From: Caprella mutica
Taxonomy: Eukaryota; Arthropoda; Malacostraca; Amphipoda; Caprellidae
Direction: 5' to 3'
Assembly: GCA_947561585.1 (NCBI GenBank)
Contig: CANNZV010000332.1
Coordinates: forward strand, 372,001 to 436,000
DNA length: 64,000 bases
Position numbers and translations under genes: made by a program. The notes under the pieces are model-generated. The model was not told the origin of the DNA. It ran no database searches and was given only the letters and a program-made list of their open reading frames with translations. This document shows positions 37,401-48,180 of this stretch, piece by piece; position 1 is the first letter of the stretch; every line of letters begins with the position of its first letter.

Positions 37401-37778
37401 TTTTATTTTGTTTGTAGTTTACTAGATAATATTCTACCTAATATGACATTTGTTTTTAAAGGGAAAATATCGTCTTTTTAAATAAAACAAGAAATGCAAA
37501 AGTTTGGACATTTTATAACAAATTGTATCTTTAATGCACTGGAAGAGTAGCCTGTTAATAAGTTGAAATCTCACCACTGTCATATAAGGTCTGTTGTTCA
37601 TATTTAATAAAATTGTTCATTTTTCGTATTAAAATCTTATTATATAACTAACTTAACTTTTTGTCTCCAGTTTAAAGACACATGAAGTCTAATTGCTTCA
37701 TTCAAATTCAATCATTTCCCCTGTTAAACTGTTCGAAAAATCAGCATTATAAATCAAAAGCATGACTCGAAACAGTAT
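34441..37778. other. Gene-poor block; duplicated piece 35115-35350; inverted repeat 36105-36930
   Basis: 35115-35350 is the partner of 22285-22560. Around 36105-36160 the string TTTAATTGTATCGGGGCCCA is an imperfect inverse of 36880-36935 (GGGCCCAGGACAATTAAGCC), which also holds three ACAATT(G/A)(A/G)GCCC steps. The enclosed 800 bp hold a 100-codon frame at 36459 without recognisable features. Nothing else is seen. Confidence 0.5.
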
Positions 37779-38105
37779 ACAGGTAAAGCTCTTGCAGCGA
37801 ACGATTTTTGAACGTAAACCCCCCTACAAAGGACAAAAAATGTTCGTTCTAACGGACAGCAGATCGCTACAACGATTTTTTTTAACTATATTGTTTAACA
37901 TATTTTTTATCCGTCTACCAATTATCTAGTCAAACATTTATCCTATTCAGAGGTATTACAATATAAAAAATTACAATCAACACTTAAATGTATTGTTTTC
38001 TGATTTTTTGAGTATTTTTATTTAGTTTCCCTTTCCATAAAATTTTTCTTTGATTAGAAAAGTTCTATAGAAAATAAATGGAGATGTAGAAATTCTATAT
38101 TATAA
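37779..38105 (+). repeat. Dispersed repeat, right copy
   Basis: It begins ACAGGTAAAGCTCTTGCAGC, the likely element end, and runs rightwards. The left copy has the same end facing it. Both bodies extend away from each other, so these are two insertions rather than the two ends of one element. Confidence 0.75.
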
Positions 38106-39925
38106 ATAATAACTACCGTATTATTTTGTACATTCAATACTTATCGTTGCCGATATCATGCGTGACTGCGACCAGTACCTACTATTTTCAAGTTAGAGGT
38201 GCATCAATTTGATTAAGCCTCACAGAACACGTGAAGACAACAGTTGCTCCTAACAATGTAGTAGGTAACTCTCCTACAAATACATTTTGCATATCAAAAT
38301 CATTGGGCGAGGGGAGGGGGGGTGGTTGCTTATTCAAACTCAAATCTGTATTTTTTTACTTACACTATTTTAACCAAATAATTATATTTTTATTTAAAAT
38401 TGAATAGAAAGTATAATTTTCAATTTGAATAATTGTTTCACACGGAAAAATAATTTTTCATACTAAATATATAAATAAACTAGAAGAAAGCTCATTTTTA
38501 CGAATTAAATAAATAAAGTGTTACATTAACAATTGAAGGGATAACAGGATCATTTATACTAAATTGCCAGAAACGGCTACAATTTCAAAGATATACTTGA
38601 TTGAGGATATTACATTGGCTATTGGGTGTGATTAAAGTTATGAGAAATCGTTTGCACCTAAGCTCTCTGATTTGCTGGCGATAACTGCCAAATAGAACCG
38701 TTAACCAGTATAATAAACATACTTGTTTATTTAGCGCCCAGTGTAATACGGGGCCAATCATTACGGGCTTAAATTAATAAAAGTACCAATACTGGCGTTT
38801 TTAAGTTTTTAATGTCGTTATAATCTATTCAGCGGAAAACCGTGTCTGCTAGTAGTCATGAAACCTAACTAATCTAATGCCAATAGTTCATATCCTTATC
38901 CTGGAGACTGAGCGCTATTGGAAAATAAAATAGGTAAGCTATTTATTATTTGACTATTTACATTGGAATTCTTATTTTAAATTAATATAATTAACCTATG
39001 TACGCTGTACCGTCCGTACGGTTAAATAATAATATATCCAATGCCATGTGTTATGTAGTTCAACAGTAGTTTTGACAAATATCTTCCAGACTTAGGCAGA
39101 CTACATCAAGACTTAGTGTCTTACTAGAAGTTATGACTGTATTGTATTATTTGTAATTCACAGGTAAAATATGAAACCATTAAATTTTTGGTGGAAAAAT
39201 CAGCCAGACTGCATTAACTGCTAAAGTATTCTCCAAGAAATCCTCTATTTTGGCTTCTGTTCTCAGTAAAATTCATGTAAATATAGAACGAAATTAAGGA
39301 TTGTTCGTACAGAAAATGTTAAAAATGTCCCCATGTTCTGCAGACTGGGAAAAATGGGCAAAATGTTGGTGGATCAGCCAAATTACTGAAAATTTATGGT
39401 TGATTTTTTTCAGCTTTTTTTAAAAAGTCAGTGGGATTTTGTGCACCAAATACAGACTGGATAGATCATAGATAGGGTCAAGCAGCCAGCAGGTAAATTG
39501 TGGCACACTAACTAACTGCGGCCTCTAACAACTGTAAACAACAGAAACATCATAGCTTCAAAAGTTGAAGTTCAAAACACATGTTAAAAATTTTAATTAA
39601 TAAATTTTACCATGCACTGCTCTTCTTTGGATAGCTATGCCATTTTAATGTAATTTCAGTTCAGAATGTTTTAGAGACTAGACTCTCTTGAGAGGGCCTC
39701 AATTAAAAATTAAAGGGCCGTAATTTACCTGCGGGCTGCGTGACCCTACCTCATTAAAGGATTGAAGCAGAATTTTTTCCATCTTTTTACTACCTACTGG
39801 CTATTTGTTCTTCACAACTTCAAAATGGATCACATTTTTTATCAATTCTTTATTATTCTTTCAATTAATATAATATGCAAAATTAATGTATAATCATTAT
39901 TATTATCATTTAGGTTTTAGGTATA
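38106..39925. other. Gene-poor; partial MITE around 39180-39465
   Basis: No gene is visible. 39235-39350 (AAATCCTCTATTTTGG, GTAAATATAG, AAAATGTTAAAAATGTCCC, TTCTGCAGACTGG) recurs at 43875-43990 and in part at 42785-42945. 39446-39465 ends GCACCAAATACAGACTGG, the inverse of the MITE ends at 42958 and 43657. Confidence 0.5.
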
Positions 39926-42647
39926 GCGTCGGACCGGGTGGCTTTGCGCATTTTCCGCATACTTTGATTTTACGAAAAAAACTAGAGAAGTCAGCGATCT
40001 GATTTTTTGTGTGCAGATAGATGAAGGGTAGACCTAGGTGCACACCAAGTTTCAACTCTTTAAGTTCAATAGAAAAAAAGTTATCATCGAAAAACTGTGC
40101 GCAAAGATCGTGGGGATAAACCGGGTGAATTTTGGGCAATTACCGGGTGTACTTGCGCACTGCGCAAATTCACCCAATGTGAAACTGCGCAGTGCGCAAG
40201 CTCATCCTATGTATAAACTGTGCATAGAAAATCTAACCCCGATATGCTATGCAACTGCCGTGAATCTGCCCCAATCTTCTATGCAACTGCCCCAATCTGC
40301 TGTGGAATTGCCGTGAGTCTGCTGTGGAATTGCCGTGAGTCTGCTGTGGAATTGCCGTGAGGCTGCTGTGGAATTGCCGTGAGGCTGCTGTGCAATTGCC
40401 ATGAGTCTGCTGTGCAATTGCCGCGAGTCTGCTGTGCAATTGCCGCGAGTCTGCTGTGCAATTGCCGCGAGTCTGCTGTGCAATTGCCGCGAGTCTGCTG
40501 TGCAATTGCCGCGAGTCTGCTGTGCAATTGCCGCGAGTCTGCTGTGCAATTGCCGCGAGTCTGCTGTGCAATTGCCGCGAGTCTGCTGTGCAATTGCCGC
40601 GAGTCTGCTGTGCAATTGCCTAGAGTCTGCTGTGCAATTGCCGTGAGTCTGCTGTGCAATTGCCGTGAGTCTGCTGTGCAATTGCCGTGAGTCTGCTGTG
40701 CAATTGCCGTGAGTCTGCTGTGCAATTGCCGTGAGTCTGCTGTGCAATTGCCGTGAGTCTGCTGTGCAATTGCCGTGAGTCTGCTGTGCAATTGCCGTGA
40801 GTCTGCTGTGCAATTGCCGTGAGTCTGCTGTGCAATTGCCGTGAGTCTGCTGTGCAATTGCCGTGAGTCTGCTGTGCAATTGCCGTGAGTCTGCTGTGCA
40901 ATTGCCGTGAGTCTGCTGTGCAATTGCCGTGAGTCTGCTGTGCAATTGCCGTGAGTCTGCTGTGCAATTGCCGTGAGTCTGCTGTGCAATTGCCGTGAGT
41001 CTGCTGTGAAATTGCCGTGAGTCTGCTGTGCAATTGCCGTGAGTCTGCTGTGCAATTGCCGTGAGTCTGCTGTGCAATTGCCGTGAGTCTGCTGTGCAAT
41101 TGCCGTGAGTCTGCTGTGCAATTTCCGTGAGTCTGCTGTGCAATTTCCGTGAGTCTGCTGTGCAATTGCCGTGAGTCTGCTGTGCAATTGCCGTGAGTCT
41201 GCTGTGCAATTGCCGTGAGTCTGCTGTGCAATTGCCGTGAGTCTGCTGTGCAATTGCCGTGAGTCTGCTGTGCAATTGCCGTGAGTCTGCTGTGCAATTG
41301 CCGTGAGTCTGCTGTGCAATTGCCGTGAGGCTGCTGTGCAATTGCCGTGAGGCTGCTGTGGAATTGCCGTGAGACTGCTGTGGAATTGCCGTGAGGCTGC
41401 TGTGGAATTGCCGTGAGGCTGCTGTGGAATTGCCGTGAGGCTGCTGTGGAATTGCCGTGAGACTGCTGTGGAATTGACGTGAGGCTGCTGTGGAATGGCC
41501 GTGAGACTGCTGTGGAATTGACGTGAGGCTGCTGTGGAATTGACGTGAGGCTGCTGTGGAATTGACGTGAGACTGCTGTGGAATTGACGTGAGACTGCTG
41601 TGGAATTGACGTGAGGCTGCTGTGGAATTGACGTGAGGCTGCTGTGGAATTGACGTGAGGCTGCTGTGGAATTGACGTGAGGCTGCTGTGGAATTGACGT
41701 GAGGCTGCTGTGGAATTAACGTGAGGCTGCTGTGGAATTAACGTGAGGCTGCTGTGGAATTAACGTGAGGCTGCTGTGGAATTAACGTGAGGCTGCTGTG
41801 GAATTAACGTGAGGCTGCTGTGGAATTAACGTGAGGCTGCTGTGGAATTAACGTGAGGCTGCTGTGGAATTAACGTGAGGCTGCTGTGGAATTAACGTGA
41901 GGCTGCTGTGGAATTAACGTGAGGCTGCTGTGGAATTAACGTGAGGCTGCTGTGGAATTAACGTGAGGCTGCTGTGGAATTAACGTGAGGCTGCTGTGGA
42001 ATTAACGTGAGGCTGCTGTGGAATTAACGTGAGGCTGCTGTGGAATTAACGTGAGGCTGCTGTGGAATTAACGTGAGGCTGCTGTGGAATTAACGTGAGG
42101 CTGCTGTGGAATTAACGTGAGACTGCTGTGGAATTGACGTGATATAGGAGTATCGGGGATGAATATCACGGGTTTATTAATGAATAAGAGCTCTTTCACT
42201 TTATTAATAAATGTGCGCAAGTCCACCCGTGAATTAAAATATTCCCAGGGTGATGTTGCGCATCTAGTATATTGGTTATATCTCAATAATTTATAATTAT
42301 TATTAAAATCATCTTACATGACGTTAATCTGCAGTAAATTATGCGTATCCAACGTAAATTGCAATCAAATTGGAGCATAATTATCAACACTACAGCATAG
42401 TTCGCGGAGATTCGATTCTAGTCCAAAATAATTATTTTGCCATAAAAAACATAGGTCTCTGTTCGAACACTTAGTATCTATACTTAATCTCTTACAATTT
42501 TCGTGAAATTTATGCACTAGGGGGTTTAAGAGCTGCTCTTTCCAATGGTGTTGTCAGATTTGAAATATTTTCACGCATTCACTGTCAATTACCGATGCGC
42601 AACTTCACCCGGAATGTTGAAGTGCGCAAAGCCACCCGGTCTGACGC
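39926..42647. mobile_element. TIR DNA element carrying a giant 22-bp minisatellite
   Basis: The left end GCGTCGGACCGGGTGGCTTT and the inverse of the right end (GCGTCAGACCGGGTGGCTTT) differ at one base over about 25. TA flanks both sides (39924-39925, 42648-42649). Subterminal regions are rich in TGCGCA and CACCCGG motifs on both sides (for example TTGCGCACTGCGCA near 40150, GTGCGCAAGTCCACCCG near 42212). The middle 1.9 kb is the minisatellite. No transposase remains, so it must have been moved by a helper. The TA duplication suggests a Tc1/mariner-like origin. Confidence 0.85.
40258..42142. repeat. 22-bp minisatellite, about 85 units, in ordered variant blocks
   Basis: The unit is GTCTGCTGTGCAATTGCCGT plus GA. 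Variants are grouped: GGAATT units with CCGTGAG at the far left, CCGCGAGTCT units at about 40430-40620, a long uniform CCGTGAGTCT run at about 40630-41330, GGAATTGCCGTGAG at about 41340-41460, GGAATTGACGTGAG at about 41460-41700, and GGAATTAACGTGAG at about 41710-42110. Since 22 is not a multiple of three, all three minus frames read the same 22-residue cycle, which makes long but meaningless open frames. There are no spacers, so it is not a CRISPR array. Confidence 0.97.
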
Positions 42648-42649
42648 TA

Positions 42650-42957
42650 CGAATGTATATTTATGAAATACTGAAGCAAATATTTTTAAAACTAAAAAAA
42701 ATTTTGTGGTCTGTTAACTTTACTAGCTGAATTTCAGGTCCGGTCCATTCCAGTCTGCAAAATTTAAAAGAAACTGGTAAATTTTTCGTAGAGATCTCTT
42801 ATTCTGTTTGTAGCAAAATTAATGTAAATATAGGGATTAATTCAGAAGTGTTTGTAGCAAAATTAATGTAAATATAGGAATTAAATCAAAATTGTTTGGA
42901 GTGAATATCCCAAATATCTCCCATATTCTGCAGACTGGGATTCATTATCTTTACCAG
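42650..42957. other. AT-rich repeat-derived sequence, no gene
   Basis: It contains two short direct copies of AGCAAAATTAATGTAAATAT (from about 42814 and 42860) and a TTCTGCAGACTGGGA string shared with 39340. Confidence 0.4.
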
Positions 42958-43199
42958 CCAGTCTGTATTTGGTGCAAAAAATTCCACTGACTTTTTGAAA
43001 AAGTTAAAAAAAAATCCACCATAAATTTTCAGTGATTTGGCTGATCCACCAACTTTCTATCAATTTTTCCACCAAAAATTAATGGTAACATAGGAATAAA
43101 TAGCTAAAAATCCACTGACTTTGCCAGAATATTATTTTCAATGGAGAAAAATTCCACCGACAAGTTGGTGGAATCTACCATGAAATACAGTCTGGTTTA
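42958..43199. mobile_element. MITE with CCAGTCTGTATTTGGTG ends (copy 1)
   Basis: It begins CCAGTCTGTATTTGGTGCA and closes with the near inverse CATGAAATACAGTCTGG. It is full of TCCAC(C/T)GACTTT and inverse pieces. Confidence 0.7.
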
Positions 43200-43656
43200 C
43201 CAGCTTAATTTCTGGTCCGTTATCTTTACCAGCTTCATTGTTGGTCCGTTAACTTTACTTCGTCCGTTTCTGGTCCATTATCTTTACTTGCTCCGGCTGG
43301 CATAGCCGCATAGCGATAAAATTGACATTTCACTTTAATATTTTAATTTATATTCTTGGCTATTCTGTAAAAGTTAAAACCTGTATTTTCCACCTAAAAA
43401 AGACGAGAAGTCCAGACTGCAGGAACTATTCTCTGATGTTTCAGATGCTGGAAAATCGTAAGCCAATTTTTGAGCCTAAATTTTAAAAAAATTCTGAGCA
43501 AAGCCAATTTGGCTCATATTTGAAAATTTCAAGCCAAAATTAACGGGAATCATAGGAATTAATTCAAAATTTTAAGCCAATTAGACATATTTGAGTTTAG
43601 ACCTTTTGAAATCTAAGCCAATTAATTGGCTTTACCTGACATACTCTATAACCCAG

Positions 43657-43857
43657 TCTGTATTTGGTGCACAAATACCCACCGACTTGTTCAAAATCTT
43701 GAAAAAATCCACCAACATATTTGACTGATCCACCAACATATTCCTCATTTAGCCACCGAAAGTTAATGGTAACATAGTAATAAATTGCTAATGAAATCCA
43801 CTGACTTTGCTAGAATATTATTTTCAGTGACTCAATTCACCATGAAATACAGACTGG
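43657..43857. mobile_element. MITE with CCAGTCTGTATTTGGTG ends (copy 2)
   Basis: Same ends as the copy at 42958 (CCAGTCTGTATTTGGTGCAC ... CATGAAATACAGACTGG) and shared interior AATCCACTGACTTTGC and AGAATATTATTTTCA. Confidence 0.7.
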
Positions 43858-46284
43858 TCTGTTACATGGCACTGATCTCCTAGAAATCCTCTATTTTAGA
43901 TTCTGTTCTCAGTAAAATACATGTAAATATAGGAGGAATATAAGGATTGTTCTCACAGAAAATGTTTAAAATGTCCAATATTCTGCAAACTGGTGAGAAG
44001 TAAATGAGTTTTCTCGCTACAACGAAAACCGAAGATAGTTTTAGAGTCCTTGGAACATTTCTAACAATTCTAGTGAGTGCTTTATCACTTTTAACTCCTT
44101 TTTTTTTCGATTCGTTTTTCAAACTGAAAATTTAGGCGTTTTATTAGTTAATACTTAATAGATAAGAGCTATTCAAAAATTTGCTTATAAAAAAAAGAAG
44201 TAAAATAGAAAAAGCCCTCTATAGATTTGTTAGAAATGTTCCAAGGATTTTAAAACAGTAAAACTGTCCTTTTTTTCTAGCATATACACTTATTATTATT
44301 CATACACTTCACGTCTTTGGAAATTTATAAAAAAATTGGTTATTTGTAAACTACTATTTTTTCATTTGCATTAATAAATTGTGTTTTCTATGTGGGGTTA
44401 TGTTACATACACCTTACATATTTAAGAAAAATCAGTCTGCCAAAAAAAAAAATCCTGAATGTTTATGTGGGACTGTGAAAATTCTGACAAGACTGTCCCA
44501 AACAGAAAATGTTAAAAATGTCCCATTGGTAGTATATTCTGCAGACCGGCAAATGCAGATCAGGTTTCAGTCTTTCAGAGTGTGTTATTTTCAATTATAG
44601 ATTAGCTAATTAGCTTACATTTAAAAAGATTAAAACTCAGTTAATTGACTTAAAATTTTGACTTAATTTTTTTATGTTTCCATGTTAACTTTGGCTTGAA
44701 ATTTTCAAAAATTGGCTCATTTTTTAGTGAAATTATTGCTAAAAATTGGCTTGCAGACTACAGTTTACCATCCTCTGAAAGATAGTGACTGTGTCAGCAG
44801 ACTGGTGACTCAGAACTTTCACCAGAAATATTAGAATATGGTATATTTAAAAAAATTAATATTCAATTTCCTCCTATATTTGAATAGTGATGGATCAGTG
44901 AAAACAAACGTCATAATTGGAGTATCTCTTCATCTTTGTGAACACTTTACCAATTTCTGCAGTCAGAAATCTGGTTATGCTGCCATCAGTCTATGCTGCA
45001 GCAGTGCTGTGTTATCAATGTTTTGTAGATAATTATGATCATTTTTAGAGAATTTTAGTTAGCTGAATTTGAAGAGAGGAGACAAATAGCATAATTTATG
45101 AAGTTATGAACCAAATATCTCAGTATTACAAATAAAAGTTTCCAGTGTAGTGAGGAAATGTAGCTTGGTAAAGCTTGCTGAACAATCTGAGCGACTGAAC
45201 CCAGGTAACCACATTTAATTTTAGTTTTTCCATTTTGAAACATCATTATTGATTATGATTCTTGTGTATTATTTGACACTACTTTTTGAATAATTGATTT
45301 GTTATTTGCATCAATTACATGTTTTACAACTTATTTCTAGTGTAAATTATAAATTATCAGTCAGTTTCATTATCTTAGGTCATAAAAGAGAAACCGATAT
45401 CAAACTGTTTTTTCATTTATGACCGAAAATATGAAACTGACCAATAATTCATAATTTACCCTACCTCTCCAATGAGTCTATGAGATATAGGTATTATTTA
45501 TTTTCTTTTTGAAATTCTTCAGCTGACTAGTAACTTTGTCCACACTTAGTTGAAACATTGTTTATAAGCCATCCAATTTTGACATTTTAACCATAATCAT
45601 TATGATCGCATTTTGAATGCTGCTAGCTGTATCAGAAAATAGCTCTAGCTGCTAAGTGCTAGTATTGTGCTATTCAACTATGCGGTATTAGAGTTTGTGT
45701 TTGGTAGATTTGCAGGTAGATAGATAACACATGACAAAACTTCTCTTTTCTTGCCATTTTATTTGTGAGTTAATGACAATTATTTTGAGCCCTTCACTTG
45801 AAAATGAAGAGAAATATCCTATTTTCTCCTATGCTACAATGTTCTTTTGGAGAGAATTTATGAAAATTTCATCATTTTGGAGAGAAATTTAGCTCTTTTT
45901 TTTTTTTGGAGATTATTGGAGATATAAATGGAAAGTTTATGAGCCAAACGATTTTACTTGCAATAGACAGTATTTGAGGAGACTGAAAATTAAATATTCT
46001 CTTATTAACATTTTCCCACATATTGACTTATTGGTGGGTCCATTATCAAAATATCAAGGAGTATTTTTAAAATCCAAATAATAAATACTTGCAAAATGAT
46101 TCATCAATGGATCAGCATTTTTATTGAATTGTAAATCTAGAACCGTATATTACCAAAGCAAGCACTCCAGAGTTTCCAACACGATGTATCACACAGCTCT
46201 AATTAAATATACCAGAAAATACATCCGCTGTGACGTCATACTTGTGTTATTGAGATACGAGGCGAGAGTGTTGAATTAGTTGGG
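43858..46284. other. Intergenic region upstream of glomulin
   Basis: Repeat debris covers 43870-44010 and 44690-44770 (GCCAATTTTTG-type pieces also at 43450-43640). A palindromic MITE lies at 45341-45465. No exon is evident. The real 5' end of the glomulin transcript is probably here, because the acceptor at 46319 implies an upstream non-coding exon. Confidence 0.4.
45341..45465. mobile_element. Palindromic MITE, GGTCATATAAGAAAAA family (copy 1)
   Basis: AATTATCAGTCAGTTTCAT and GGTCATAAAAGAGAAAC at the left pair with TTTTTCATTTATGACCG and ATGAAACTGACCAATAATT at the right. Confidence 0.8.
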
Positions 46285-46359
46285 TTGCTTCATTCACTAA
46301 TTCAATTCCTCCATTTCAGGTGGAGCTTCTCTAAAGTCTTTTCAAAAATACGGATCAAG

Positions 46360-48180
46360 ATGGATTTCAAAGACAAAGATAGAATACGTCCTAAATCAAC
46401 CATAGATGGAGAATTGGAGCACTCCCTCTGGACGTTAGTTGATCAGAAGAATTACTCTGATGCCATTTCTCTAGTGAAGAAGAAGAGACATGCTGATTAT
46501 ATCAGAGATAACAGTTTAGAACTCATACCATTCCTCGCATTGAAGCTCAGGGATATTTCTGAAGAGGAGGCTATAGAATGTATTGAAGGCATCATTGAAA
46601 GTATTGTGAGAATAACAAAGCTCAAAGAGTGCCTTATTGCTCTTGTTGGTGTGGTTCCATGCATGGATAATCCTAGACACTTTTTAGTTATGTTGAATTC
46701 CATAAAATTGTGTCTCTTTATGATGGATTCTCAGAATATGGATACATCAAAGCACTTACCAGACAGTTTCCAGACTCTTGTGTCTTTCTTTCTCAAAATG
46801 GAACTTCCATCTATTCCAAACTTGGAAAAAGAGGAGAGGAAACTTTTGAAGTCAGACCCATTGATGATGGAACATTGTGATATTTTTGTGGCTTTGGTGC
46901 TGTTCTTGGAAAATTTTATTTCTAAAGCTTTGGAAAGTAGTCAAGTGTCAAATGTTGGGAGAGCTACAACTAAAGCTCTTATCGCATTGTTCAATAAAAT
47001 AGCTTACCTTGATTTGTACATCGAAAACTTTGATTCTTCACTTCCAAACAATTCTCCTGACCAATTGACAGAGAATGCTATGAATGAATTGTTTGTACAT
47101 ACTGACAAGGTGATCAAATGGCTGATAGCATTGAATAAGGGTAACCTAATGCGACTTGCTGATGAAATCAAAATAAACAAAAAGAAGATGGATGATGATG
47201 AAGATGATGATGAACCTTCAACTCTCTCTTTGGCAACAATATTTTACTGTTACTTTTGTCAAGGCATGACTGGGGAGGAAGGACTGCTTTGTGTCTATTC
47301 CTCAAAATACCAATTCCTAAAGTTGCTGCCTCTTGTTTGTGAGTTAATGAACCATGAAGGTGATTTGGTATTGCACAAAGGACTTCTTCTTGCTCAGTAC
47401 TTTGTTCACAGAATAGATGTCAATACTCTGGAAGGAGAATGCCTCTCTTCTCCCTGTCATTCCCTCTTCCATGAAAATTTGGTGAAGTCAATGACTTTGA
47501 GTGAAAATAAGGAACTCAGAACCTTGGCTTTGGATGTTTTTCGCAGGTATATGTCAATATTCACGCTTGATGGCTCGTACATGCTGTTGGAGAATCTACT
47601 GCGTACTGTTCACCATTCAGGTCTCTCGGGTTTGGTAACCTCTGAAATTAAGCAGAAGTATTTACTCTCCTTCAAGGTACCTGGATCTAATTCCAAATTC
47701 AAAGGCAGAAGCTTATGGAATTTGATAGATTTAGCATGCAAGTTACCGGGCGGAGAAAAGTCAGACATGCTGGACAACAGTGAGAAGATTCTCTCTGCTT
47801 TGAATCTGTTGATATTCTTCTATCTGAGGGCTCAGAGAGTCGATGTCAATGTGGATCAAAGTTTTGAGAAGGACCTGCTAGCAGCACATCTCAAACACAT
47901 CAAGACAGAGTTCTTGACTCCACTACACACTGGACTGAATATGTCCAGGGAGCATTACAAGCTCAAAATTAAGGATTTAGATGAGAAGATAAAGTCTGGT
48001 GACAAGGAAAAAGTAGAGATAAGTGTAAATGTTAATAATAGTTTATTACCTGGGTCAACACCTGACCAAGAGAAGGAATTTGTTAATATAGCTCTGACTA
48101 GGTTTGATATGATTTTCTGTGTGTTGGCGCAAGTAGACTCTGCCTATGAAGAACTGAATCTCAAACTCAAGAACAATTAG
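46360..48180 (+). CDS. GLMN: Glomulin (cullin-RING ligase inhibitor homologue)
   Basis: One open frame encodes 606 residues from ATG 46360 (context CAAGATGG) to TAG 48178-48180. An in-frame ATG at 46285 is rejected: TTTCAG at 46314-46319 looks like a 3' splice site, so coding begins in the exon that follows. Similarity to vertebrate glomulin (about 594 aa) is clear in the C-terminal half: a NHSG-like HHSGL block with downstream K-Q-K, then PLHTGLNMSREHY near residue 522. The protein is helical throughout, as expected of HEAT-like repeats, and has an acidic patch (DDDEDDDEP) near residue 280. Known role of the family: the C-terminal part binds the RBX1 RING and blocks E2 access, restraining SCF-type ligases. 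An uninterrupted coding exon is unusual beside genes with 8-10 exons. Confidence 0.9.
   Translation: MDFKDKDRIRPKSTIDGELEHSLWTLVDQKNYSDAISLVKKKRHADYIRDNSLELIPFLALKLRDISEEEAIECIEGIIESIVRITKLKECLIALVGVVPCMDNPRHFLVMLNSIKLCLFMMDSQNMDTSKHLPDSFQTLVSFFLKMELPSIPNLEKEERKLLKSDPLMMEHCDIFVALVLFLENFISKALESSQVSNVGRATTKALIALFNKIAYLDLYIENFDSSLPNNSPDQLTENAMNELFVHTDKVIKWLIALNKGNLMRLADEIKINKKKMDDDEDDDEPSTLSLATIFYCYFCQGMTGEEGLLCVYSSKYQFLKLLPLVCELMNHEGDLVLHKGLLLAQYFVHRIDVNTLEGECLSSPCHSLFHENLVKSMTLSENKELRTLALDVFRRYMSIFTLDGSYMLLENLLRTVHHSGLSGLVTSEIKQKYLLSFKVPGSNSKFKGRSLWNLIDLACKLPGGEKSDMLDNSEKILSALNLLIFFYLRAQRVDVNVDQSFEKDLLAAHLKHIKTEFLTPLHTGLNMSREHYKLKIKDLDEKIKSGDKEKVEISVNVNNSLLPGSTPDQEKEFVNIALTRFDMIFCVLAQVDSAYEELNLKLKNN

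Noticed and set aside
34320..37900. One 3.6-kb DNA transposon bounded by inverted ends
   Set aside because: The terminal string ACAGGTAAAG of the right copy faces inwards and both bodies extend outwards, so these are two opposite insertions of one repeat.
40247..41341. Long minus-strand frames (up to 364 codons) as genes
   Set aside because: They exist in all three frames because the 22-bp repeat lacks stops. There are no domain, splice or start features.
40258..42142. CRISPR array
   Set aside because: Units are contiguous, without unique spacers, in a eukaryotic intron-bearing genome.
46285..46359. Upstream in-frame ATG as glomulin start (631 aa)
   Set aside because: A polypyrimidine tract and TTTCAG acceptor lie between it and the ATG at 46360. 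The extra 25 residues look like intron translation.
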